64,000 nt of DNA from Cryobacterium sp. SO1 (GCF_004210215.2 NZ_CP067394.1:4004635-4068634); one strand, 5' to 3'. Positions 46,631 to 57,039 are shown, counted from the first letter of the stretch. Numbers and translations: made by a program. Notes: generated from the letters alone by a model not told the origin.

Positions 46631-47137
46631 CTACTTGTCGCTTGCCTTGTCGGCGTCTGCCTCGGCAGGAGCGTCCACGGCGACCGGAGCTGCCGGGGCA
46701 GCGGCAGGCTTCGCGGATGCGGCGACCTTGGCAGCGGGAGCTGCGGCAGGGGCGTCGGCCTTGACCGGAGCAGCAGCAGCCTTCGGGTTGGCTGCCTTGC
46801 GGGCGGCCTTCTCGGCGGCAAGCTTGCTTGCGACGGCAACCTGGGCGATGCCCTCTTCTGCGCGAAGCACCTTGGTGCGCATGACGGCTTCCGACAGCTT
46901 CAGCTGACGGTCGAGCTCGGCAGTTGCTGCGGCGTTTGCGGTGAAGTCGACGACGGCATAGATGCCCTCGGCCTTCTTGTTGATCTCGTATGCGAGACGG
47001 CGGCGACCCCAAACATCAACCTTGTCAATGGTTCCGCCATCGTTGCGAACAACGTTGAGGAACTTGTCAAGGCTGGGAGCTACGGTGCGCTCATCGATCT
47101 CGGGATCGAGGATAACCATCAATTCGTACTGGTGCAT
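46631..47137 (-). CDS. rpsF: 30S ribosomal protein S6 with long Ala/Pro tail
   Basis: The S6 fold occupies about residues 1-98 ([47 protein letters not shown]). A further 65-70 residues are almost only Ala, Lys, Pro, Val and Asp (for example [20 protein letters not shown]), making 168 residues against the usual 95-120. Such tails occur in Microbacteriaceae ribosomal proteins. First gene of the operon; ribosome site GGAGG precedes ATG 47137. Confidence 0.95.
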   Translation of the reverse strand: MHQYELMVILDPEIDERTVAPSLDKFLNVVRNDGGTIDKVDVWGRRRLAYEINKKAEGIYAVVDFTANAAATAELDRQLKLSEAVMRTKVLRAEEGIAQVAVASKLAAEKAARKAANPKAAAAPVKADAPAAAPAAKVAASAKPAAAPAAPVAVDAPAEADADKASDK

Positions 47138-47311
47138 GACTAACCCACCTCCTTCGGACTAAAACGGCTGCAGTATTTCTGCAACAGGAGGGTTGTGCAT
47201 GTGTTGAACGTGGAGGCCGGGATCCGGCACACAGACAACCTGCCAAGACTACCGGAACCGCGGCCGTATCGCCACCATCCCTTCCGATGCCCTCCGCACC
47301 GGAAACTCGTT

Positions 47312-47365
47312 GCGAGTTGCCCTCCTGCGGACCAGCTGCTCCGGTAGACCGGGGCAGCTCGTCCG
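47312..47365. repeat. REP-like palindromic repeat, downstream copy
   Basis: GCGAGTTGCCCTCCTGCGGA followed by an inverted arm GGGGCAGCTCGTCCG. Related to 48480-48535 on the other side of the AbiEi-like gene. Confidence 0.65.
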
Positions 47366-47404
47366 TTTGCGGGCAGGTCGCGGTGCGCACCCGCCTGGGC
47401 GCCG

Positions 47405-48379
47405 TCATTGCTCTGGCCGCAGTCCGGCATTGACGAGCAACGCTCGAAGGCGCTCGGGTCGGAGAGCGTCCGCCCACAGCCAGCGGGCCATTCCCCGGCC
47501 GGGAGCGCGCAACCGGTCTTCCCGACGTTTCTCCGCCCAGACGACCTCGTCGATCGTGCGCCCGCCCATGAATTCGCCCCTGGTGTACTTGATCTCCCCG
47601 TCGAACTCACCGAGAAGAGGCATCCGTTTCACGTGGAACCTTCTCTTCCACCGAAAGTCCACCTGGTCTTCCCCGAAGGCGTGGGGGTATGCCACCTGTA
47701 GGTCGGGCATCGGCATGGCGGCGAGGAAGACGCCCGTGCGGCTGAGGGACTCCCCCACCGATCCCGACCGCGCGTCGGCGAAGGCCAGGGACTGGCGAGC
47801 ACGGCGCGTGCCCCGCGCTGAACCCAGCCGAAGGACGCGGTCCAGCACCTCGTCGCGCGTGATGGCAGGCAACTGCGCATCTCCGGGCCGCGCGAACCGC
47901 TCCTGCAGTCCGGCATCCAGGCTGATCACCGCGGACCGGAAGGGCTGGCTGCGAGCAAGGTCCACCAGGGTGCGGAGCCTCGTCGTCACCAGCAAGCCGT
48001 CAATCTCGGTGACATCGTCATCCGGCAGCGGGTCGTGATGCCAGACGATCGCGTTCTTCGAACTGCGCGTCTGCCCGCTGCCTCCCTGCAGATGCACCTC
48101 GGACGGCCACTGCCCGAGGATCGGCAGACCCCAGACCCGAGCCGCCGACAGATGACTCGCCACCGGGCGGGACTGCCTGGACAGCACTGCCGCGTGGATC
48201 CGCAGCAGGTAGCGGGCATCCGCGTCAGCGCTCGACCAGATGCTCTGCGGCACGTAGATTCCGCGCCGCAGGCGCTCGGAGCCACCGTTCTCGCGGTCGC
48301 GGCGGATGGCGCGCCCATCGTGGCCGAGCTGATCGCGAGTGAGCTGAAGCTGAGGCAGCCGGGAAGACAGGTTATCCAT
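47405..48379 (-). CDS. AbiEi-like/endonuclease-fold hypothetical protein
   Basis: 324 residues. Residues about 1-45 are HTH-like with GGSERLRRGIYVP, the pattern of AbiEi-type antitoxin N-termini; the middle (ASHLSAARVWGLPILG, TRLRTLVDLARS) is the usual AbiEi_4 continuation. The C-terminal part (LGEFDGEIKYTRG ... KRREDRLRAPGRGMARW) fits a Vsr/DUF559-like nuclease fold. No toxin gene lies beside it, so it is the solitary type very common in Microbacteriaceae, often in several copies. The role is unknown. Flanked on both sides by related palindromic repeats. Confidence 0.7.
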   Translation of the reverse strand: MDNLSSRLPQLQLTRDQLGHDGRAIRRDRENGGSERLRRGIYVPQSIWSSADADARYLLRIHAAVLSRQSRPVASHLSAARVWGLPILGQWPSEVHLQGGSGQTRSSKNAIVWHHDPLPDDDVTEIDGLLVTTRLRTLVDLARSQPFRSAVISLDAGLQERFARPGDAQLPAITRDEVLDRVLRLGSARGTRRARQSLAFADARSGSVGESLSRTGVFLAAMPMPDLQVAYPHAFGEDQVDFRWKRRFHVKRMPLLGEFDGEIKYTRGEFMGGRTIDEVVWAEKRREDRLRAPGRGMARWLWADALRPERLRALLVNAGLRPEQ

Positions 48380-48479
48380 GCGGCCAAGCGTCAGCCGAGG
48401 GACCCGGTGGGGCCCGACCACCACCGAGGCGGTGCCCAACGAGAGGCCGTCGCTGCCTGTGGAGGACGGGCGCCAGCCC

Positions 48480-48535
48480 GCGAGTTGCCCTGCTGCGGAC
48501 GAGTTGCCCTGCTGCGGTGGGGCAGCTCGTCCGCA
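48480..48535. repeat. REP-like palindromic repeat, upstream copy
   Basis: Two tandem units of CGAGTTGCCCTGCTGCGG followed by the inverted arm GGGGCAGCTCGTCCGCAG, so the segment can fold into a long hairpin. Confidence 0.75.
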
Positions 48536-48585
48536 GGTGGGATACTCGGCGAAGTGGTCCCGGGCGGTGCGGGTGCGACGCGGGG

Positions 48586-50016
48586 TCAGGCGGTGCGGGT
48601 CGCCCACCAGGACTGCAGGCGGCGGGTGGCTTCCTCGGCGCCGAGCGGGCCGTCATCGAGGCGTTGCTCGAGGAGGTACCGGTAGGCCTCGCCCACCTCA
48701 CGGCCCGGGGTCAGCCCCAGGATCGTCATGATTTGTTCGCCGTCGAGGTCCGGACGAACCGAGTCCATCTCCTCCTGGGCCGCGAGCTCGCCGATGCGCT
48801 CCTCGAGGTCGTCGTAGGCGAAGCCCAGACGGTCGGCTTTGCGTCGGTTGCGCGTGGTGACGTCCGCGCGAGTGAGGATGTGCAGCCGCTCGAGCTGGTC
48901 GCCGGCGTCACGCACGTACCGCCGGACGGCGGAGTCGGTCCAGGCCCCCTCGGTGTACCCGAAGAACCGCAGGTGCAGCTCCACCAGCTTGCCGACAGCG
49001 GCGATCGTGTCGTTGTCGAACCGCAGTGCCCGCAGGCGCTTCTTGGCCAGCTTGGCCCCGACCACATCGTGGTGGTAGAAACTCACCACCCCGCCGGACT
49101 CGAGCCGCCGCGTGGCCGGCTTGCCGATGTCGTGCATGAGCGCTGCCAGGCGCACCACGAGGTCGGGTTCGGTGAGGTTCTTGCGGCTATGCTCATAGCC
49201 GATCGCCTGGTCGAGCACGGTCAGGGTGTGCTGATACACGTCCTTGTGATGGTGGTGCTCGTCGATCTCCAGCCGCAGCGCCGGAATCTCCGGCAGCACG
49301 ATGGCGGCCAGTCCCGACTCGACCAGCAATTCGACGCCGGCCCGCGGGTTGGCCGCGCGCAGCAGTTTGCCGAGCTCGTCGCCGACCCGTTCGGCGGAGA
49401 TGATGTTGATACTCCCGGCCATGGCGGACATGGCGATGGCGGTGTCGATGTCGAGGGTGAAGCCCAGCTGGGCGGTAAACCGGGCGGCCCGCATCATCCG
49501 CAGCGGATCGTCACCGAAGGAGATCTCGGGTGCGGTGGGGGTGCGCAGAACCCCGTTGAGCAGGTCGTCGATGCCGTTGGACGGGTCGACGAGAGTGATC
49601 TGCGGCAACCGCAGGGCGAGCGCGTTCACCGTGAAATCGCGCCGGAGCAGGTCGTCGTCCAGGCTGCTGCCGAAGACCACATCCGGGCGACGGGTCTGGC
49701 CGTCGTAGGAGTCGGCCCGGTAGGTGGTGATCTCGACCTTCTCACCCGCAATCTGGGCGCCGATCGTGCCGAAGGCCCGCCCGATATCCCAGTGCGCCTC
49801 GGCAATCGGCTTGACGATACTGAGGATCTGATCCGGGGTGGCGTTGGTAGTGAAGTCGAGGTCATTGGTGACGCGATCCAGGAACGCGTCCCGGACCGGA
49901 CCGCCGACGAGGGCCAGTTCAAAACCGGCCTCGGCGAATGAGTTCGCCAGACGGGACACCGTGGGGGACGCAGCCAGGTCGCCCAGTCTTGCGAGGGCTG
50001 ACGTGACGCTCTGCAT
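48586..50016 (-). CDS. CCA tRNA nucleotidyltransferase
   Basis: 476 residues. Adds or repairs the 3' CCA of tRNAs. Head domain LVGGPVRDAFL near residue 36 and DLDFTTNATPDQ near 47 hold the catalytic Asp pair; RRDFTVNALAL, DPLRMMRAARFTAQL and an HD-type domain (LMHDIGKP) follow. Class II enzyme of the actinobacterial poly(A) polymerase/CCA type. ATG 50016 lacks a strong ribosome site but matches the family start. Divergent from the DUF6049-type gene. Confidence 0.92.
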   Translation of the reverse strand: MQSVTSALARLGDLAASPTVSRLANSFAEAGFELALVGGPVRDAFLDRVTNDLDFTTNATPDQILSIVKPIAEAHWDIGRAFGTIGAQIAGEKVEITTYRADSYDGQTRRPDVVFGSSLDDDLLRRDFTVNALALRLPQITLVDPSNGIDDLLNGVLRTPTAPEISFGDDPLRMMRAARFTAQLGFTLDIDTAIAMSAMAGSINIISAERVGDELGKLLRAANPRAGVELLVESGLAAIVLPEIPALRLEIDEHHHHKDVYQHTLTVLDQAIGYEHSRKNLTEPDLVVRLAALMHDIGKPATRRLESGGVVSFYHHDVVGAKLAKKRLRALRFDNDTIAAVGKLVELHLRFFGYTEGAWTDSAVRRYVRDAGDQLERLHILTRADVTTRNRRKADRLGFAYDDLEERIGELAAQEEMDSVRPDLDGEQIMTILGLTPGREVGEAYRYLLEQRLDDGPLGAEEATRRLQSWWATRTA

Positions 50017-50106
50017 GCCCCAATGGTAGTTGCTCGCCCGCTGTGCCCGCGCGCCGCCCAGCCAGCGCGGAGGGTTCTCCCCCAGGTACGCCGTAGAATC
50101 CCGTAC

Positions 50107-52502
50107 ATGCTGGCCGATCACAATCACGCGCGTCGGCCTGCGCTCCCCGGAACCAGACGTCGCATCGTGGCCGCACTACTGTGCGCCTTTCTACTACTCT
50201 GGCCGGCGCTGGCCACGGCAAATCCGGCAACCGCCGCAACCGCCGCGGCGGTCGGCCCTGCCGTCGCGGCCACCATCGACGACACCGTGGCGCTGCATGT
50301 GACACCGAGCAACTCCTCCGCCCTGCGCCTCAACGAGGATCTCGAGCTTTCAGTGACCATCACCAACGACTCGGCCAGCGCGGTGTCCGCCGGGAACGTC
50401 GACGTCTACCTCGCGGAGCGCGCACTGACCAGTTCGACGGCCCTGGACAGCTGGCTCACCCCCGACGAGGACGACGCCGCCGGCGACCTGATGACCAGCG
50501 TCCCACTCACCGCTCCGGTGCAGCCGCACAGCACCGTCACCATCGCCATCACGGTACCAAGCGCCGCGCTGGGTCTCTTCGAGTGGAGTCCGTGGGGACC
50601 GCGCGGCATCGCGGCATCCCTCAGCTCCGATGGTTCGGTGCGCGCATCAGGCCAGTCCACCTTCGTCTGGTATCCGGATGCCTCGGTCGTGCAGCCTCCC
50701 GTGGTCACTCCGGTCAACCTCGCGGTGGCAATGCCCATCACCACCCCGCGAACAGCACCGGCCTCATCAGCGCCGAGGACCTTGTCGCTTACACGGCCGA
50801 TTCCGGAATCCTCACCCGTCAGCTGGACGGGGTGGTCAACCGGCCGGTAGCCATCGCGATCGACCCCATGATCATCGCGTCCATCCGGGTCCTCGGCACC
50901 AGCGCCCCGGAATCCGCGCTGGCGTGGCTGAACCGGCTGACTCTGGCGGAGAATGACATATTCCCACTCGGGTATGCGGATTCTGACCCGTCCCTGGCCG
51001 TTCAGGCCGGTTCGGCGAGCCCGCTGGCGCCGACCTCGCTAGCCTTCGCGATGGACCCGGCCCTGTTCGTCCCGACGGCGCCCAGCACGGCCGCCGAGCC
51101 CGGCGAGAGCGCCGCCGACCCGAATATTCCCGCACCGACATCTACGGAGGGCGCGCCACAGCCCGGGCAGCCCGAGGACGGCAGCACAGCCCCGACCCTC
51201 GAGCAGATACTCGCCTGGGACTACACCGCGACGACCATCGCGTGGCCCGCCGACAACGCCGTCGCCCAGTCCGACTTGGCCGCATTCGCGGCCGCTGGTC
51301 TCACCACCACGATTCTTCAGTCGGGGAATGTGGCACAGGACGACGCCGAGGCCACCACCAACACGGCGCTTGAACTGGGCTCCAATGAGCTCGGGCTTGT
51401 CGCGGATTCCGGTGTTTCGGAGGCGATGCGCAAGGCCGTCATGGCCACCACCGACGACACCTGGCGCGGATACATGGCCGAACTGTCGTCACAGATCGCG
51501 GTCGTGGCATCCGCGAACCCCGGCCAGGCCCGCACCCTTCTCGCTACCTTCGATCGCGGTTGGCCGCCGACCGCGCCGCGACTGGCGCAAACCATCGACG
51601 GCCTGGCGGCCCTTCCCTGGTACGCGGCGACCACGCTCACCGCGGCCGCCGCGACCCCGGTCGCGACCGAGGCCGCCGACGTCACCTTCGTGCCGCAAGC
51701 CGAACCGACCGGCAGCGTCGACCTGGCGAACCGACTGCTCGACCGAGAAGCCGAGGTCGTCGCCTTCTCCGGATCCCTCGCCGAGCCGGCGGCCGTCACC
51801 GCACCGTACCGACTCGCCCTGCTGGCCCTGTTGGGGACGTCCTGGCAGAGCACCCCCGACGAGTGGCGCACCGCCGTGGGTGACACCCTGACGAGCTCAC
51901 ACGAGGTTCTGCGCTCGGTGACCGTGAGCACCAAGGGACCGATCAACGTCGTCGGAAGCAAGGTCGACATCCCCGTCACCTTGAACAACGCCCTCGGCCA
52001 GGCCGTCTCCGTGCGGGTGCAGGTCCTTCCGTCCAACGGTCGCCTGGTGGTGGGTAATGACGTCGAAGCCGTCATCGACGCGGATTCAGCCAGGACAGTC
52101 TCGATCCCCGTGACCGCTGCGGTCGGCAACGGCGCAGTCAGCCTGCGAGTGATGCTTTACACCCCCACCGGCGCGGAGGTGGGCCAGCCCTCCTTGATCT
52201 CGGTCAACGTTCGCGCGGATTGGGAAGGCATCGGATCCCGCATCTTCGCTGCGCTGGTCGTGTTGTTCTTCGGCTTCGGAGTGTGGCGCAATATCGTGCA
52301 CCGCCGCCGGGACCGGGCAGGAGCCGCCGCCGAGGCCGATCCCACAGCAGACCTGGACTCCGGTGCCGACGCCGCAGCGGTCACGTCGGCCGGCTCAGCT
52401 CCGACCCGCCTCACCACCGCGCCGCCCGATGACCGTCCCACCGGCCCGGCCGCCACTCCCCCGGCGTCTGACGACAGCCTGCCCCCGGCACCCCGTGGCT
52501 AG
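50107..52502 (+). pseudogene. DUF6049-like secreted/anchored protein with frameshift
   Basis: Two frames make one protein of about 797 residues. Frame 1 (50107 to about 50750) has a signal peptide (VAALLCAFLLLWPALATA) and a beta domain (DDTVALHVTPSNSSALR). Frame 3 (about 50750-52502) continues GLISAEDLVAYTADSGILTR, PVAIAIDPMIIASIRVLG and ends with a membrane helix and a polar tail. The switch falls at ACCACCCCGCG: one more C would restore GLIS in frame. It precedes murJ and overlaps it by 8 bp, the position of DUF6049 genes in this family. Real mutation or sequence error cannot be told apart. Confidence 0.8.
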
Positions 52503-54114
52503 TCAGGGCGGCATCGGCCGCGCCAGCGCGATTCTGGCATCCGGAACCATGGTTTCCCGCCTGCTCGGGTTTCTCAAGGTCATCGTCCTCGCCAACATCG
52601 TCGGCCAGATCGGAAACGTACCCGACGCGTTCACCGTCGCCAACCAACTGCCCAATACCGTCTATACGATCGTGGCCGGCGGAGTGCTCACCGCGGTGCT
52701 GGTGCCGCAGATCGTGCGTGCGAGCCTGCACGACGACGGCGGCACCGCCTACATCAACAAGCTCGTCACCCTGGCCCTGAGCATCCTCGCGCTCACAACC
52801 CTGGCCGCGACTCTGCTCGCCCCGCTGATCACCCGGTTCATCGGCCTGGGCTTCTCCCCCGACCAGCTTGCCCTTGCCGTGGGGTTCGCCTACTGGTGCC
52901 TGCCGCAGATCTTCTTCTACGGTCTCTACACGGTGCTGGGCGAAGTGCTCAACGCCCGCAAGTCCTTCGGCCCGTTCACCTGGGTCCCCGTGATCAACAA
53001 CGTCATCTCCATCGGCGGACTCCTGCTCTTCGGTCTGCTGTTCGGCGTCGACCCGAACGGCCTGCGCCCGCCGGCCGATTTCACGCCGGGCATGACCGCC
53101 CTGCTGGCCGGCAGCGCCACCCTCGGCGTCGTGCTGCAGGGTTGTGTGCTCTATTTCTTCTGGCGCCGGATCGGCCTGCGCTACCGGCCCGACTTCGCCT
53201 TCAGGGGTGTCGGCCTAGGTGCAGCCGGCAAGATGGCCAGCTGGACGTTCGGCATGCTCATCCTGACCACCGTCGCCGGCATCGTCGAAACGCAGGTGGT
53301 GACCCTCGCCTCTGGAGAGGGCGCCTCGTCCACGGTCATGAGCACGGCCTGGCTGATCTTCATGCTGCCGCACTCGATCATCACGGTGTCGGTGGCCACC
53401 GCGTATTTCACCCGGATGAGCGAGCACTCCTCCCGCGACGACACCGACAAGCTCCGCACGGATGCCTCCTCCGCCATCCGCGGGACCACCCTGCTGATCG
53501 TGCTCGCCAGCGCGGTCGTCATGGTCTGCGCCTACCCGTTCGCCAGGGTCTTCGGTGAGGCCGGATTCGCGCAGGTGCAAGCAATCGGAAACGTGATCAT
53601 CGCCTTCCTGCTGGGCCTGGTGGCATTCTGTGTGCTCTTCGTCGTTCAGCGCACGTTCTATGCCCTCGGCGACACGCGCACCCCGTTCTTCTTCACCCTG
53701 TTCCAGGTCGTCCTCGTCATCACGGGTGTGCTCGGTTGCGCTTTGCTTCCGCCCGAGTGGATCGCGTTCGGCATCGCCCTCGTCGTCACCGTCTCAGGGA
53801 CCCTCCAGGCGATCCTGGCCGCCTGGTTGCTGCGCAAGCGGCTCGGCGGCATCGACGGGCGTCGCATCCTGCGCAGCCTGGTGAAGTACTTCGTCGCCGT
53901 CCTCATCCCCGTGGCCGCGGGCGTGGGCGTCCTGGTCGCGCTGGGCGGCACCACTGACGGTGGCTTCGCGGTATCGGCCGTGGCCCCGGCGATCCTGTCC
54001 ATGATCCTGATCGGCACGGTGATGGCCGCGTTGTACTTCGCCCTGCTGCTCCTGATGCGCAGCAGCGAACTGCAGGCCTTCCTGGCCCCGCTGAAGGCCC
54101 GCCTTCGGCGCTAA
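52495..54114 (+). CDS. murJ: Lipid II flippase, MurJ (MviN)
   Basis: 539 residues with about 14 membrane helices, moving lipid-linked peptidoglycan precursor outward. Starts ASAILASGTMVSRLLGFLK, the MurJ opening; LPNTVYTIVAGGVLTAVLVP, EVLNARKSFGPFTWVPVINN and QRTFYALGDTRTPF are family marks. The actinobacterial form here lacks the long C-terminal kinase-like and beta domain seen in mycobacteria. GTG 52495 lies inside the end of the preceding gene, so translation is coupled and a frameshift upstream may lower its expression. Confidence 0.94.
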   Translation: MASQGGIGRASAILASGTMVSRLLGFLKVIVLANIVGQIGNVPDAFTVANQLPNTVYTIVAGGVLTAVLVPQIVRASLHDDGGTAYINKLVTLALSILALTTLAATLLAPLITRFIGLGFSPDQLALAVGFAYWCLPQIFFYGLYTVLGEVLNARKSFGPFTWVPVINNVISIGGLLLFGLLFGVDPNGLRPPADFTPGMTALLAGSATLGVVLQGCVLYFFWRRIGLRYRPDFAFRGVGLGAAGKMASWTFGMLILTTVAGIVETQVVTLASGEGASSTVMSTAWLIFMLPHSIITVSVATAYFTRMSEHSSRDDTDKLRTDASSAIRGTTLLIVLASAVVMVCAYPFARVFGEAGFAQVQAIGNVIIAFLLGLVAFCVLFVVQRTFYALGDTRTPFFFTLFQVVLVITGVLGCALLPPEWIAFGIALVVTVSGTLQAILAAWLLRKRLGGIDGRRILRSLVKYFVAVLIPVAAGVGVLVALGGTTDGGFAVSAVAPAILSMILIGTVMAALYFALLLLMRSSELQAFLAPLKARLRR

Positions 54115-54278
54115 CCGCCCCTCCCGTCCAGTGGCGGCCGGCTAACCGCTTGCTGAACGGCGGCTGTGCACACCGGCCCAGGGCCGGACGGGGCGGAATA
54201 GCATCCGATTAGGATGTGTTGTACCCGAATGTGAGGCGCCGAAGGGCGTCTCTCCCACTGATTTCAAGGAGTCTACGC

Positions 54279-55253
54279 GTGCGCCAGATCATCATCATCG
54301 GTTCGGGACCTGCCGGGTTCACGGCCGCCATCTATGCCGCGCGCGCCAACATGAAGCCGCTCCTGATTGCCAGCTCGGTCGAGGCCGGCGGCGAACTGAT
54401 GAATACCACAGACGTGGAGAACTTCCCGGGCTTCGCCGATGGCATCCAGGGACCTGATCTGATGGCCAAGATGCAGGAGCAGGCCGAGAAGTTCGGCACC
54501 GAGGTCGTCTACGACGACGTCACCAAGCTCGAGTTCGGCGACACCGTCAAGTCAGTGACACTGGGCAACGGCGAGAAGCACGAGGCCCTCTCGGTGATCT
54601 TCGCCACCGGCTCCGCCTACCGCAAGCTCGGCATCCACGACGAAGAGCGCCTGAGTGGCCGGGGCGTGTCCTGGTGCGCGACCTGCGACGGATTCTTTTT
54701 CAAGGAGAAGATCATCGCCGTCGTCGGTGGTGGCGACTCCGCCATGGAAGAGGCCACCTTCCTGACCCGGTTCGCGAGCAAGGTCTACATCATCCACCGT
54801 AAGGACACCCTGCGCGCCTCAAAGATCATGCAGGAGCGCGCGTTGTCGCACCCGAAGATCGAATTCGTCTGGAACACCGAGGTCATCGGCATCGACGGAG
54901 AGGAGGCCGTCGAGGGGCTGCGCCTGCGCGACACCGTCACGGGCACCGAGACCAGCCTCCCGGTCGGCGGCCTGTTCGTTGCCATCGGCAACGACCCGCG
55001 CACGCATCTGGTGCACAACCTGCTCGATCTCACCAGCGAGGGCACCATCGCCGTAGCCGGACGGTCCTCCAAGACCAGCCAGGCGGGCGTGTTCGCCGCC
55101 GGAGACGTCATCGACCCCACCTACCGCCAGGCCGTCACCGCGGCCGCCAGCGGCACCGTGGCGGCCTTGGACGCTGAACACTACCTGGCCACCCTTCCCG
55201 AGGATCTGCTGGCTGCTGCCGGCGACCCCGAATTTGCAAGCGTCACCAACTAA
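54279..55253 (+). CDS. trxB: Thioredoxin reductase
   Basis: 324 residues. FAD-binding IIIGSGPAGFTAAIYAAR, redox-active CATC in SWCATCDGFF (about residue 132), NADPH-binding VVGGGDSAMEEATFL and the closing GVFAAGDVIDPTYRQ. GTG 54279 has AAGGAG seven bases upstream. Followed by trxA after 10 bp, so enzyme and substrate are made together. Confidence 0.96.
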   Translation: MRQIIIIGSGPAGFTAAIYAARANMKPLLIASSVEAGGELMNTTDVENFPGFADGIQGPDLMAKMQEQAEKFGTEVVYDDVTKLEFGDTVKSVTLGNGEKHEALSVIFATGSAYRKLGIHDEERLSGRGVSWCATCDGFFFKEKIIAVVGGGDSAMEEATFLTRFASKVYIIHRKDTLRASKIMQERALSHPKIEFVWNTEVIGIDGEEAVEGLRLRDTVTGTETSLPVGGLFVAIGNDPRTHLVHNLLDLTSEGTIAVAGRSSKTSQAGVFAAGDVIDPTYRQAVTAAASGTVAALDAEHYLATLPEDLLAAAGDPEFASVTN

Positions 55254-55263
55254 GGAGCACCAC

Positions 55264-55587
55264 ATGTCAGCACGCGCCGTCACCGACGCCACCTTCGAGT
55301 CGGAAGTCATCAACAACGAGAAGACCGTCCTGGTGGACTTCTGGGCCGAGTGGTGTGGCCCGTGTCGCGCCGTCAGCCCGATCCTCGACCAGATCGCCGC
55401 AGAGAACTCCGACAAGATCGACATCGTCAAGCTGAATGTCGACGACCACCCGGCCCTGGCCGCGAAGTACATGATCACCTCCATCCCCGCGATGAAGGTG
55501 TTCCAGAAGGGCGAGGTCGTCAAGACCGTCATCGGCGCCAAGCCGAAGCCCGCACTCGAAGCCGACCTGGCCGCCTACCTCAAGTAG
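55264..55587 (+). CDS. trxA: Thioredoxin
   Basis: 107 residues with the active site WAEWCGPCRAV (about residue 30) and the cis-Pro loop TSIPAMKVF. Cytoplasmic dithiol reductant recycled by TrxB. Site AAGGAG before ATG. A strong terminator follows. Confidence 0.97.
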   Translation: MSARAVTDATFESEVINNEKTVLVDFWAEWCGPCRAVSPILDQIAAENSDKIDIVKLNVDDHPALAAKYMITSIPAMKVFQKGEVVKTVIGAKPKPALEADLAAYLK

Positions 55588-55614
55588 CCGCCGGAAGGTT
55601 CCGACCGAACCCCA

Positions 55615-55646
55615 CACCCGCCCGGCAACCGCCGGGCGGGTGTTTT
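55615..55646 (+). terminator. Rho-independent terminator after trxA
   Basis: CACCCGCCCGGC pairs perfectly with GCCGGGCGGGTG around AACC and runs into TTTT. Confidence 0.93.
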
Positions 55647-55719
55647 CGCATATCCGGGGCAATGCGTACACTGCGGAACGCACCCCATACGATTGAGGCC
55701 TCACCAGAACGGACATGAC

Positions 55720-57039
55720 GTGACAGCGATAGGCACTCCCCAGGCCGGTAACAACCTCGACCCGTGGTACCACCACTACGCCGAGCGAGCCGCCGCCCTG
55801 CGGGCCTCCGAGGTGCGCGCCCTGTTCGCTGTCGCCTCACGCCCCGAGGTCGTCTCCCTTGCCGGTGGGATGCCCTACGTTGCGGCCCTGCCGCAGGACC
55901 TTGTGATCAACGCCATGGACAGCGTCATGCGCAAACAGGGCCCCGTGGCCCTGCAATATGGCTCTGGTCAGGGAGTTCCCCTATTCCGGGAGCAGATCCT
56001 CGAGGTCATGGCCCTGGAGGGCATCCGAGCCAATGCTGACGACGTGGTCGTCACCACCGGCTCCCAGCACGCCCTGGAACTGGTGAGCAAGCTCTTCCTC
56101 GACCCGGGCGACGTCGTGATCTCTGAGGGTCCGAGCTACGTCACCGCCATGGTGATCTTCAAGTCCTACCAAGCGGATGTCGATCATGTGCCGATGGACG
56201 AGCACGGCATGATCCCGGAGGCGCTCCGGGAGCACATCGCCCGCCTCAAAACCGACGGTCGCAAAATCAAGTTCCTCTACACGATTCCGAGCTTTCACAA
56301 CCCGGCCGGCGTGACCCTCAGCTGGGCTCGGCGCCTGGAAATCCTGGAGATCGCCAGGGCCAACGAGATCCTGGTCCTCGAAGACAACCCGTACGGACTG
56401 TTGTACTTCGACCAGAAGGCGCCGGATGCGATGCGCTCCGTCGAACGGGACGGCGTTGTGTACCTGGGCACCTTCTCGAAGACCCTCGCCCCCGGCTTCC
56501 GGGTGGGCTGGGCGCTGGCGCCGCACGCCATTCGGGAGAAGCTGGTCTTGGCCAACGAAGCGGCCGTCCTCTCCCCCAGCTCCTTCAGTCAGCTGGTCAT
56601 CTCCGAGTACCTCTCCACCGCGGATTGGAAGGGCCAGATCAACACCTTCCGAGGCGTCTATCGGGAACGCAAGAACGCCATGCTCTCGGCGTTGACGGAG
56701 TACCTGCCCGAGCTCACCTGGACCAACCCCAACGGCGGGTTCTACGTCTGGCTCAACCTGCCCGACACCCTGGACTCCAAGGCCATGCTTCCCCGCGCCG
56801 TCAAGGAACTCGTGGCGTACACCCCGGGCACCGCCTTCTTCGCCGACGGACAGGGGCGCCAGAACATCCGGCTCTCGTTCTGCTATCCGACGCCGGACCA
56901 CATCCGTCTGGGCATTCGCCGCCTCGCCACCGTGATCCGTGACGAGCTCGAGCTGCTCGACACCTTCGCCGGCACTGGTTCGCTGTATCCCGCCCATGAC
57001 GGACGACGCTTCGGCGCCCCGCCGCCAGACATCAACTGA
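55720..57039 (+). CDS. PLP-dependent aminotransferase (MocR/2-aminoadipate-type)
   Basis: 439 residues, fold-type I aminotransferase. VVSLAGGMPYVAALP opens the catalytic fold; ALQYGSGQGVPLFREQI, TTGSQHALELVSKLFLDPGD, EDNPYGLLYFD and GTFSKTLAPGFRVGW (PLP Lys about 253) follow. No HTH domain, so it is the enzyme type, not the MocR regulator. GTG 55720; no convincing ribosome site, while TACACT about 55670 could be a -10 box. Substrate is unknown. Confidence 0.85.
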   Translation: MTAIGTPQAGNNLDPWYHHYAERAAALRASEVRALFAVASRPEVVSLAGGMPYVAALPQDLVINAMDSVMRKQGPVALQYGSGQGVPLFREQILEVMALEGIRANADDVVVTTGSQHALELVSKLFLDPGDVVISEGPSYVTAMVIFKSYQADVDHVPMDEHGMIPEALREHIARLKTDGRKIKFLYTIPSFHNPAGVTLSWARRLEILEIARANEILVLEDNPYGLLYFDQKAPDAMRSVERDGVVYLGTFSKTLAPGFRVGWALAPHAIREKLVLANEAAVLSPSSFSQLVISEYLSTADWKGQINTFRGVYRERKNAMLSALTEYLPELTWTNPNGGFYVWLNLPDTLDSKAMLPRAVKELVAYTPGTAFFADGQGRQNIRLSFCYPTPDHIRLGIRRLATVIRDELELLDTFAGTGSLYPAHDGRRFGAPPPDIN

